From: Chenopodium formosanum
Lineage: Eukaryota; Streptophyta; Magnoliopsida; Caryophyllales; Amaranthaceae
Assembly (NCBI GenBank): GCA_024500155.1
Contig: CM044873.1
Location: 4,593,001 to 4,657,000, forward strand
Length of the DNA stretch: 64,000 nt
Direction of reading: 5' to 3'
The position numbers and the translations under genes are program-made. The stretch's first letter is position 1. Every line of letters begins with the position of its first letter. Below are positions 11,197 through 21,962 of the stretch, piece after piece. Below the pieces are notes generated by a model. The model was not told the origin of the DNA. It saw only the letters and a list, made by a program, of their open reading frames with translations, and did no database searches.

Positions 11197-13146
11197 TGTA
11201 ATTATAAGATTTTATGAGGGAAAAAAAGTATCCTTGAACATATTAGCCCTTTTTATGTTGTATATAACATCAAACAATGTGAAATTATCACTTACCTAAT
11301 TTTCAAGTTCTAAATCATTATTCAAGTGCTTGAATGAGATTGTAATACATGAATACTACTAGGTAAAGTGAAATTATTAAATTATGCCTTAACAAACAAT
11401 GTACAAACATAAAATATGCATGTTATACATGTTTATAAAATCATTAGTATTAATAATATTTTGAGGTTTAAGCTATGATAACATCAAGATATTCTTGAAA
11501 ACGATGGAACTTAGAAATTAAAAATAAGTTAAGAATAATTAGAAGTGGTGGGCATCATAAAATTATTTGAGGTTAGATGATTATAATTATTGTAAACCAA
11601 AATTGGGCAACGGATGTCACAAAGGTGGAAAGATTGACAACTTTTTCTCTTATACAAAAAAGTCAATAGGCCCTAGATTCATTCCTTGATGCAGATTAAA
11701 GAGATTTGTGTCTTAGATTTACAATCATTATTATTGCTCCTTTTTATTTTCACCTTGTAGTACGATTTTTAGATTTTATAAAAGTAATTATAAATAATCA
11801 AGCATTTAAACTATTGCCTTATTAGAGAAGACAAAAACTTTTCAAAATAAAATTACATGTTTGCATTATTGATCCCTTTAAAAAAAATTTGTTTAATCAA
11901 TTAGCATAAAATATTACAACATACACAAAGTTTTTGATAATATAAAAGAATCTAGGTGCATTAACATACATACTAATATAGTAATATATCATAATTGAAC
12001 CGGAAACCACGAGTTTGTGAATAAGCTTGGTGAAAATAGTGGAAAAATCACATAATTTGAGCCCTAATTACTATCAATTGATGATTTGGAGTTGTCATGT
12101 CTTGTATGCCCCTTTAATTTTATTATTGTTAGACACGATTCATATTTTGATAGTATACATGGAGAATCATCCGTGTACATAATAATATTTAGCCTTTTTT
12201 TTCCATAATAAGCTCATTAAGCTAAGGTCCAATAAGAATTTGATGTAGGAATGAAAATGATAATAAGTTCATAGCCAATAAGATAAGATACAGGTATATA
12301 AAGTATGAGGAATTCGGATTATCTAAACATTTTCTTTACACGTTGGTGAGAATTCGTAGTCTATCTTTAAGTTTCGAGACTATAAGTTATAAATAGGTGT
12401 TGAAGGGGCAGAACGACAACACTATAAGTTATAACAAACATAATCTTATACATTGATGAACAAAATAAGTTATGGTAGCATGTGTTTGTTGTTAGACCTG
12501 CAAAAAATGCCTGTAAAGAGAGGAATTGACGACCCACAAGAAGAGGGTTAAATTAGCACCATAAGTTATAAGTATATTCATACATTGTGAGGTGGAAAAC
12601 CGTCATATGTTTACAGAATAAACCCATTATATCATTCATATATAGTGCCACTGCCATTTTTATTACTGTGTATGTTTTTATGGGATTGGGAACTGCGTAA
12701 ATATGTCATTTTATTGTTCTTTATTTCTTTTTTTATATTTATATTTTTATTTCTTTTATCATACAAATAAACCTTAATGGAATTTTCAGCAGTTCTGTTC
12801 AATGGAATAATTGAACATTCTGTTTAAGCTCAAAACTCCATGTGTTGTATATGAGTTTCATTATTAACTTGTCTTATTTGATTTTTTTTGAATTGAAATG
12901 AGAGCATATATTTATAGGTTAGGTTTATTTGTTCCTACTACATACTGAGCATTCATGATCATAATCTTGGGAAAAATATATATAAGTGCGTTGAACAGGA
13001 AGATCTACCCTAAGCTAGCTTAGTGTACTCCTTAATTAATCTAATGTTATTGTATGCCAAGCTAACCTAGTTAATCATATCAAAAGCATATACTCCGTAG
13101 TCCATATATATAATGCGTCCATTTATTATCGATTTGGAAACCTCAA
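11197..13146. other. AT-rich intergenic DNA, no gene seen
   Basis: No credible frames. The phrase ATAAGTTATA or close variants recurs between 12380 and 12570. The rest is A/T-rich spacer. Confidence 0.5.
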
Positions 13147-13149
13147 TTA

Positions 13150-13322
13150 GGCCCTGTTCTTTTGAGCTTCTGGGCAGGGCAGAGTAGAGCAGGGCAGAGC
13201 AGAGCAGAACAGAGCAGATTAGATTTGAGCAGAGCAAAGCAGAGCTAGGCTTCCACACACTACAGAGCAGAGCAAAGCAGAACAGGACAAAGCAGAGCAG
13301 AGCAGCTCTAAAGAACAGGGCC
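13150..13322. mobile_element. Tourist-like MITE, AGAGC-pentamer family
   Basis: Ends GGCCCTGTTCTTTTGAGCT and AGCTCTAAAGAACAGGGCC, with TTA on both sides (13147-13149 and 13323-13325). The whole interior is a 5-bp-periodic array (AGAGC, with AAAGC, GGGCA and GAACA variants) broken by a short spacer CTAGGCTTCCACACACTAC. Best-preserved copy of this family. Confidence 0.85.
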
Positions 13323-13369
13323 TTATTCTTGGACGGAGATCATCGAATGCAATATAATATGAGATCTAA

Positions 13370-13476
13370 GGGTCTATTCTGATTTACTGAACTGAACTGA
13401 ATTGAATATTTTATGAGAGAGAGAATTTAGGAACTGAACTGAACTAAACTGAAAATAAGCTGAAGAGAACAAGCCC
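13370..13476. mobile_element. Tourist-like MITE, GAACT-pentamer family
   Basis: Ends GGGTCTATTCTG and AGAGAACAAGCCC, with ACTGAACTGAACTGAA and GGAACTGAACTGAAC arrays either side of AATATTTTATGAGAGAG, the family's conserved centre. Confidence 0.8.
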
Positions 13477-13748
13477 TGAGTGAGCTACGTTACCCCTTAA
13501 GTGATAAATGATAGCTAACAATGGCGAATTTGGCCAAAAATATTAGAGGGGTCGGGATTTGAATGATATAATTGATCAATTGCAGGCTATAAGAGTATTT
13601 ATGAAAATTTAAGCTCAATTGCAGGCCTCGGTAAAAGATCCCTCTCTGAATGATAGTCTAATTATTAGCTGAACTATTAAGGATATCTTATGTCATAATT
13701 TCGTCTATATCATTTGTCTCATATTATGACTCAATTATGTAATTAGAC

Positions 13749-14986
13749 TGTCAGATAATATAAACTCATTGATTAGAGTGATTTCCATTGATCAATATTT
13801 ATAAGGTTACAATGAGAAACCTAATCATATTAGGTAACTATAAGATATGTACAGATATCAAAGATAATCTTATACAAAATATATCCTAAACCTAAGATGA
13901 GAATATTCTATGGATATTCTCTATCATACCCCCGCAGTCAGAGCGGGAGAAAATTGGATGCTCAGACTGGATCTGAATCACGCATCGAGCGGTAAGGATA
14001 GTATGGTAACCCATGATCAAAAGAGAAGTAGTAGACATGTGCCGGTGATGACGATGAGAAGCAACAGCCACGACCTACATAGAGTAGAGATAAGCACTGC
14101 TAGGCCGGAGGAGAAGGAGAAGGAGAAGAGCCGCACACAGACTTGGGCTAAGTTGCAGATCCAGAGAAGAAGAAGCTAAGGGATCAAACCATCATCAGGG
14201 AGAAGACACTACACTACTACGTGAAATCACAATTGAATAAAAACAAATAAAATAGCGCAAGATAAGATTAAATTCCACCGCTTGAAAATAATCCAAAAGA
14301 GAAACCCAGGTAGCAAGAATCAATACTCCACAAAGATTCCAAGTGCTGCAACAATAAGAGGAGCCAACTTGATAGCAAAAGAGATTTGCAAAAGTAGTTG
14401 ACCTTCTTTTGATATACGACCACCAAAACAAAATCTATGTGATTATGTGTAGAAAAACCAATGGAACAATGTAAGAATCATTGTTGGTCATGAGGAGGTG
14501 GAAATAGAGTGCGGCACATGGAGAAGGTTGGCAGATTTGGTTACTGCCAGTAGTGGGAGGCGGTAGTGTATGCGATTGCCACCAATGATGGAGGCGGCTT
14601 TCGCGGTTGCTACTATCGGTGGGAGGCGCAAGGTTACATAAAGATTATAAAAAAAAACTTTGAGAAAAGGAAAAAAAAATCTATATGTGTGTGTTTGCGG
14701 AAGCATAAAAAGTTTGTGTATATCCCGCCGGTGGGTTTAATTTTCCAACCCACCGGCAGGGTGAGAATTTTTATATATGATCCCAAGATCTCACCTAAGC
14801 TGTGATACCATGTGATAATATAAACTCATTGATTAGAGTGATTTCCATTGATCAATATTTATAGGGTTACAATGAGAAACCTAATCATATTAGGTAACTA
14901 TAAGATATGTACAGATATCAAAGATAATCTTATACAAAATATATCCTAAACCTAAGATGAGAATATTCTATGGATATTCTCTATCA
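13749..14986 (-). mobile_element. complete non-autonomous LTR retrotransposon, 1238 bp
   Basis: Two near-identical direct repeats, 13749-13926 and 14811-14986 (differing by a 2-bp indel and few bases), start TG and end CA. The 5-bp duplication TAGAC flanks the whole (13744-13748 and 14987-14991). Sense is minus: next to the right LTR, TGGTATCACAGC (14810-14799) matches the initiator-Met tRNA primer-binding site with one mismatch, and a polypurine tract containing GCGGGGG abuts the left LTR. The 884-bp interior encodes no gag, protease, RT or integrase, so mobility would need helper proteins. Superfamily cannot be set; copia is a guess. LTR similarity suggests recent insertion. Confidence 0.9.
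14727..14757 (-). other. perfect stem-loop in the LTR-element leader
   Basis: GCCGGTGGGTT (14727-14737) and AACCCACCGGC (14747-14757) pair perfectly over 11 bp with a 9-nt loop. In the element's own sense it lies about 40 nt downstream of the primer-binding site, where packaging or dimerisation signals occur in retroelements. The role is inferred. Confidence 0.7.
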
Positions 14987-14991
14987 TAGAC

Positions 14992-16117
14992 ATATACCAT
15001 GTGTAGTGTTGAAGGCTAGCTTGAAGCCACCAACAAATTGATGGGTTCACACAATCCCAAATTTTCAACTCTACATATGGCTCAATATATGATAAAAAGC
15101 AAAGAAAACAGTTGATTAAATTATTAAGTGTATGGTATGCATGTCTAAATACATCAATATATAAATAAAGCCTAGATAAACAACCCATATTATTTTGGTC
15201 CATTAAAAAAGAAAGCAATATCATATGATAAAAACAGTGAAAGTGCATCTAGAAAATCTTACTCAAGTAATGCTAGTAGTAGTAGTAGTAGTTCGTTCAA
15301 TATGTGTTGTTGTCTTCTATTCGTCGCTTATGCTCGTCAACTCTCTCAGGTAGGGCACTGTTATCACCTCTCTATTGTTTCAACGCTCCCACTATATTTC
15401 TACTTTTTCCTGTTTATCAAATTTTAATTTTTATTCAATAAATAAAAAAAAAAGAAAAAATAGAAATAAAATAAAAGGGAAAGTTGCTATTAGCTAATAG
15501 CTACTACCAAGTGCTAGCTATCTGCTCTTTTATCCGATGGTAACCTATCAAATCTGCAACCCCAATTTTTTTATTTATTTTTACTTATTTATTTTGGTAT
15601 TTTTAGGTACTAAAGAAAAGATGTAGTAACACACAGGTCAAACTAGTCTGAGTTTTCCACCTCGCCATAAAGACTAAAGAGTTTTCTAGTAAAAGCGTCG
15701 ACAAACACTTAATTACACAATTTCATAGTTATGAGATGCAAATCTTTTTATTAGACCAAATTTCACTCCATGTTAACTTTTTTTTCTTCTTCTTATTACA
15801 ATTTAAAGTTTCATACAGTACTTTTCATACACTTTTATAGATCTTCAAAAAAAAAAAAAAAAAAAAAAAAGGGTAATGTCATTATCTTTCAGGAAAAAAA
15901 AGAGAATATTTATATTCTAAAATACTGTAGTTAATAACAATAATAATAATATTCCCAAACAAAAAAACCTACCTATATATCTACAAGCTTATCTTCTTCA
16001 TTTTCCACATTATTCTTCTTCTTCTTCTTCCCTAACCAAGCAAAAACAAAAAGAGAGAGAAAGAAAAAGAAAAGATATTGTTATTATCATTATTAAATTA
16101 ATTTAATATCTCAAACT
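14992..16117 (+). promoter_or_regulatory. WRKY13-like gene upstream region
   Basis: TATATAT at 15974-15980, followed by a CT-rich leader (CTTCTTCTTCTTC, about 16010-16031), is a typical plant core promoter and places transcription start near 16005. GGTCAA at 15636-15641 is a reverse W-box (TTGACC), compatible with WRKY auto- or cross-regulation. An AGT-trinucleotide run lies near 15275-15292 and A-runs near 15443-15475 and 15850-15871. No other gene is seen. Confidence 0.55.
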
Positions 16118-19100
16118 ATGTTAAACCAAAGCTTAATGGAAGATCATCATCATCATCATCATCAAGTTGGATTATCAAGCTCTCAAATGGGATTTTACCT
16201 AAACTCTACAAATCTAACTAGTTTTTCTCCACCACTTGTTCTAAATCATCAACAACAATCTGATGATCTTAAACCTTTCAATAATTTTCTACCTTCTTCT
16301 TTTGGTAGTTTAGATCATGTAACTTCTACTCTTACTCAAGCCCTCCTTTCTTCCACTAAGCCTAGACAACAAGAAGATTACTTATCCTCTTCTTTTACTA
16401 ATACTTTACCTCCTCTTTTTTCTCCTCAAAAACCAACCCCAAATTACAACCTATGGTAATTAAGCTTACTTATCTAGGACTCTATTAATTACGCATAATA
16501 ATCTAACATGATATCAGAGCCATAAAAAAAGTTCGTGTTTTGTTTGAAATCGATTTTTTTATATCTTTGATTGATTTTTGTTTGTTGGATGTTTTGTTTG
16601 TTTAGGGCGGAATACCAATTAGCCGGGAGCAAGAGAGGTTGTAATGGAGATGATCCACTACTCGGGGTATCGACCGTGAAGATGAAGAAGATGAAAGCAA
16701 GAAGGAAGGTTAGAGAGCCAAGATTTTGCTTCAAAACCATGAGTGATGTTGATGTTTTAGATGATGGTTATAAATGGAGGAAATATGGCCAAAAAGTTGT
16801 CAAGAACACCCTTCACCCTAGGTAATTACATTCTATATCTAGTTAAACATATATATATACTCATTAATTTTTACTACATCTTCATTAATTAGTACTTATT
16901 AGTTTGCATAATCATATAATATATACATCTTGCATGCATGTTCATGAGATAATTATTGTTATAATTGATGTTATGATAATTAGAAGTTATATTGAAGAAC
17001 TAACTACAAAAAAAAATTATGGAATCATAGTAACGCTATTAAGTGATCATTAGTCATACATGCTCCTAGATTAATTGTGAGGCGATCGATGAAGGAAAAA
17101 AGGATTTAATTATGGAATTAGAAAGAAATGATCAATTATATCATTATATTATTCTTTGATAGATCCAAAAAAAAATTATGTAGAGTAACAATTATACAAT
17201 GATTCCTCGTCATTAAGCCAAAAAAATAGTAGTATAGGGAACCTTTTACATAAGGGTAAAAGTAATGTGGGGTGGACCTTATATAATCATTTTACATTTT
17301 AATCTATCAAACAAAAAGGTGTACATTATATAATATGATCAAAAGAATTACTCCATTTTTTATAATTTGAAAGAACTTTGTGAATCTAGTACTCTTTTTG
17401 TAGGTACTGTACATCTTTTTTGTATTAATCAATCGATTATTTAAGAAGTACTTTGGTTAATGAGAATATGAGATAGAAGTTATACTAGCACTAACAATTA
17501 AATTTGCTTATATTTTGCAATGGGGTAACATGTTAATTTGATCGGTTAAAGGTGCGTGTGAATTTTCGTAAGTCTAATTTTAATGTTTTTCACCCAGTAT
17601 ATAAACCATTATTCATCAATTACTTGGAACGATTTTTAGTCTGTATAATCTAACAATTAAAATGCTGGAGTAAGAGTTGATTGTGGAATTGGACTATTAA
17701 TTTTTGAATTAAGTGATAAATAATGCCGCATAAGTATAAGTTTTAAAATCTGGTAACTTTGTTGATTAATTTTAATATTACCTCAATGTGTCTCAGGAAA
17801 TAAATTAAATAAACAAGGTTTTATTCGAGTGGTTCTTCAATTCTGATTATCTTTCTATTCTGAATTTTTTTTTTTAAAAAAAAAAAAAAAAAATTATACT
17901 TATTTTTGTTAAAAAGTCACAAAATAGAAAACAACTTTGGAAAAAAAAAATAATAATAAATAAACAAAAAAAAAATTGTGTCAACTTTTTTAACAATTTC
18001 AAACTATACATATTTTAATTTTAAGTTGATGAAAAATAAATGCATAATATATTAATTGTCAAAGTAATGCATTATTAATACCCATGAAAGTCAAAGTGGA
18101 AAACAAAAGGATATGTAACAAGTTTTAGTTGAAAGATGGAATTTTTCATCTTAAAATTTGCTATTGTACTACATAAGTACATAGCTCCTTCATATTGAAA
18201 TTCTTATACTATTTGACATCTATTTCAGTTCATCACAAAGATTATACCCCTCTTTTCAGATTTAGTTATATGGTATTTCAGCTAATTAGATCCCTAATAA
18301 ATAATCCCAGATCACTTGTGGCTTGCACATTTTTATCAAGTTAACTTTTTAGCTAGCTTTTGAGCAATGTTTTCTACTTCAAATGACCCTAAGATCAGGA
18401 AGATTAAGGGCATGTTCTCTTACGTTGAAATTCAGTTCAGCTCAGTTCGGTTCGGCTCAGCTCCTAATTTCCTTCTCTTATAAAATATTCAGTTCAGTTC
18501 AGCTGATTTCAGTCAATGAGAACAGGCCCTAAAGTCGATGTCAGTTTTAATAAGTTTATACAAGTTGATGTATGATAAAATCAAACTATAGCTTATGGTT
18601 ATTAGTATCACTCACGCGTATCCACAGGATAGAATTCTTTGTTAATGAACATATTTATATGGATAATAATAATTAGATCTTGATGACCTTGAACTAACAT
18701 TTTACTACCTCTTTTGACAAATCGAAAAAGCATTGAAAAAAGTTATTCTAGTGCATCTTGAGGATGTGACGATCTGAGTTGAAAGCATTAGATTAAACAT
18801 AATCAACTCGACTTCTCACCAAACTTGGTTAATAATGTCAAGCTTAATTAGTTGAGTAAAAAATCAAAGAATGATCTATCTCCAATTATTCTTTTCCTTT
18901 TACACACTTGATCGATTATTTGTAACTCAAGAAAATATATACTTCGTAACACATGTATTATATACATATTCACTCACAAAAATACACTATTACAAGAATA
19001 TATTATAGGAGAACATTGTGCAGATTACTCTTAAGGACACTTAGAAACTAAAACCCTAATAATTGTGTTGTATGTGGCAGGAGTTATTACCGGTGCACAC

Positions 19101-19255
19101 AAGACAATTGTAGAGTGAAGAAGAGAGTGGAGAGACTAGCTGAAGATCCAAGGATGGTCATCACAACTTATGAAGGTAGACACATCCATTCTCCCTCGAA
19201 CGACCTTGATGAATCGCAAGGTGGCCAACCCCAGCTAAACAACTTCTTCTGGTGA
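16118..19255 (+). CDS. WRKY13: WRKY transcription factor, group IIc, WRKY13-like
   Basis: Coding exons are 16118-16455, 16606-16821 and 19081-19255 (729 nt, 242 aa), with GT-AG introns of 150 and 2259 bp. The first junction rebuilds Trp113 (TG|G) and the second falls inside Arg185 (AG|G), the conserved intron position in WRKY domains. WRKYGQK is at about 170-176 and the zinc finger is C190-X4-C195-X23-H219-X-H221. The basic run MKKMKARRKVREPRFCFKT before the domain and the NNFFW terminus match WRKY13 rather than WRKY12. A His run (residues 8-13) follows Met7, an alternative start. It is a nuclear W-box binder; Arabidopsis WRKY13 promotes stem sclerenchyma and lignin formation. Intron 2 carries a Tourist-like MITE. 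Confidence 0.92.
18408..18529. mobile_element. Tourist-like MITE in WRKY13 intron 2
   Basis: Ends GGGCATGTTCTC and GAGAACAGGCCC, duplication TAA at 18405-18407 and 18530-18532, pentamer arrays TTCAGTTCAGCTCAG and ATTCAGTTCAGTTCAG. It is inverted relative to the copies at 3171 and 13370. It lies wholly within the intron and does not touch splice sites. Confidence 0.85.
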
Positions 19256-21381
19256 TCATTGATCATGTACTACGATCTACAAATTATATGATTTATAATT
19301 AACCTAGTCTTTTCCCTTTGTGGTATCATGTATGTAGTCGTTTAATTACACTAATTGTCGACGACAAACACGTAAGTACCGAGCTGCTGGTGTTGTTTTT
19401 AATATGCCATGCCAAATCCACACCAAAATCATCCTTTATACTAGTTGTTATGTACTTAAGTTTATTATCATTTATGTAAATGTGTAGTACGTAAAATTTG
19501 ATCTTTTTTTGCATGTTCTTGTATGTGGGTCGTCTATTTTATTTTATGGGGAAAAATAATATACCAAGTAAAGCACTTGTAAAATTTACTTTATTTTTAC
19601 TGTAGTTTCTTGATATAAGAGAAGTTGTTAAATTATTACAACAGTTAAATGCTGTCATTTCCATTCTATATGTCTTTGACATTAAACGTTTAAACAGAAA
19701 AATTGATGTGAAGTTAGCAACTTCAATAGTTGATATTTCACAAATATATGTACATATAATAACATGCACACTTTAATTTGCATTATTTGAGAAAGATAAC
19801 AGTTTTTTTGGACTTTTGGAGATTGTTTGCACAGAATAAAGAGTATCAATTTTCTAGGAAATGCTATTTTGCTTTTTTTAAGCTAAAGATAACAGTTTCA
19901 AATGTTACTTTTGTTTAGATCGTGATTAGATTTTGCTTTACTTATCTAAAGAAAACAGTATGGTATGTTATTACTTTAATTTGCATAGTTTGTGATTAGA
20001 TTTTGTTAAATATTCTGATCTATTCCCAGTGTGTTTGGTACGCAGTAATGTTCATAAAATGTTTGTTGATCATCAAACTTCTCTTTTTAATTTTTCATAA
20101 TTTTCATTGTCATATACAAATTATTTCATATTTAATATTATCATTTCTAAAGTTATAATATACAGTATAACAAACGATGGAATTGCAATATTATGAACAT
20201 TGTGGTAAAATAATCTATCTAACAACATTAATAATGAATTTGTAAGGAAAGACACGTCCTTAATTAATTACTCAAACGTAATGTAATTATACAAGTATAT
20301 AAAAACAACAAGCTATGAGTTTTGTAACCAATTGTCTCACATGATTATATTCTAATGGATGTTTAGGGGATGTTCTCCATAATTTATTTTAACATATATG
20401 TTCATACAAAATAGCCTAAGATAATTTTAATCAAAAATCAATTGAAAAGATAACAAAACCTATAAAATCAATTAATTCTGTTTAACGTATTAGATCTGAT
20501 CTTTGTTAATCATATAAATATATCATAAATTTTTTGTTGAAATTTTAACAATCATCGAGATGAAAACAAAATACTCATGGGTGCATCGTGTATTTGGGTA
20601 TATATAACAAAAGATCCGGGCCGAGTCTAAATGCTTCGGTTATTATGAATGGATCATTAAGAACAAATTGTTATGACAATAGATCTGCTATAATTGGGCT
20701 GGACCGCTGGACTCATTAGAGCATTGCCCGAGATCGTTTTCATTTTTCAAGTTTGTCTTACATTTTTTACATCAGATTTTTCAACACAACTTAAGCTTTT
20801 TTAAAAACTGTCTGGGCCCATTTGTAGGTCATATAGACCTTTTGGTTTCAACCCTTTTATTGGCCCAAAATTGTTTCAAATAAGGCCCGCTTAAGCATTT
20901 AAGCACATTTCTTGTCCATTGGCCACACTAGTATCCTTTCGTCTTCAATTTTTTTTTTCTTCCAATTGTAATTCTTGTATCTTTCATGATTAATCTTGAA
21001 CACTTTTGTAATATATAGTCCGCATAATATAGCTTTAATTCCCGTCAAAAATAAAATAAACCTCTGGATTGCGCTCTAAAGAGAACCCTAAAGAGAACCT
21101 TTAGTATATGCATTCGAATTTATATTAGACCTTTATGTGAGAGCCCGACTTGGAAGGTTAAACTTGTGGTAAACTCGTAAGTTCACATGATCCTCTTCGT
21201 TACTGATAATTATACAATATCTCGAAAATTTAAAGGAAGGATATAGCTGTTGAATAAAAATCATGTCAATTACCACTTCATTTGCATATCATGCATCTCA
21301 AATAATTCCGTATTGTATTTGACTGTCCAATATTCAACTTAAGAAATTATAAAAGTCGACTAATAATAAATTTTGAATGTA
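19256..21381. other. WRKY13 3' flank and intergenic DNA
   Basis: The 3' untranslated region should lie in the first few hundred bases. The rest is AT-rich without recognisable genes. Around 20720-21080 are imperfect inverted ends (TTAGAGCATTGC and GCGCTCTAA) that might bound an old MITE. Confidence 0.4.
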
Positions 21382-21386
21382 TTAAT

Positions 21387-21957
21387 TGTTAAATTTTGAA
21401 ACAATATGGAATGGACCTGGGCAATCCGAAGAAGGAGGAGGAGAGTTAGGTCCACAAACAAGGCTTTGGAGCTTCTATACTAAAACCAATTGGCAATAGT
21501 AAGAGGTACTCCTCTATCTTATAAAGTGAAACCATCTTTCCTCTTTCTCCAATGTGGGACACTCATAAGTGGGCTACAATGGAATTCAACACTCCCCCTC
21601 ACTTATGAGTGTTCTTAGAACTTCATAGCTAACTGGATAAGGCCAGATCAATAAGCCTCTTAGGGGCTGGACATCCTGTCGAGGTAGATCCTTATCTAGT
21701 AGCGATTAAATACCCAGTTTAGAAGAGACCCGCAACCCGGGCTCTGATACCATGTTAAATTTTGAAACAATATGAAATGGGCCTGGGCAACCCGAAGAAG
21801 GAGGAGGAGAGTTAGGTCCACAAACAAAGCTTTGGAGCTTCCATACTAAAACCAATTGACAATAGTAGGAGGTACTCCTTTATTTTATAAAGTGAAACCA
21901 TCTCTCCTCTTTCTCCAATGTGGGACACTCATAAGTGAGCTACAATGGGATTCAACA
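21387..21957 (-). mobile_element. TRIM (terminal-repeat retrotransposon in miniature), 571 bp
   Basis: Two 205-bp LTRs, 21387-21591 and 21753-21957, start TGTTAAATTTTG and end ATTCAACA, with the 5-bp duplication TTAAT at 21382-21386 and 21958-21962. Only 161 bp lie between them. In the minus sense, TGGTATCAGAGC (21752-21741) is an exact initiator-Met tRNA primer-binding site next to the right LTR, and a GAGGGGGAG polypurine tract abuts the left LTR. There is no coding capacity. It is complete and, from the close similarity of the LTRs, fairly young. Confidence 0.95.
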
Positions 21958-21962
21958 TTAAT

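Noticed and set aside
13150..13322. CRISPR-like regularly spaced repeats
   Set aside because: Pentamer array without spacers, bounded by inverted ends and TTA duplications in plant nuclear DNA; it is a MITE.
13910..14179. 89-codon plus-strand frame
   Set aside because: Starts inside an LTR and runs antisense to the element's own direction set by its primer-binding site; no recognisable domain.
20718..21082. Possible MITE bounded by TTAGAGCATTGC and GCGCTCTAA
   Set aside because: Terminal match is short and imperfect and the flanks do not give a consistent target duplication.
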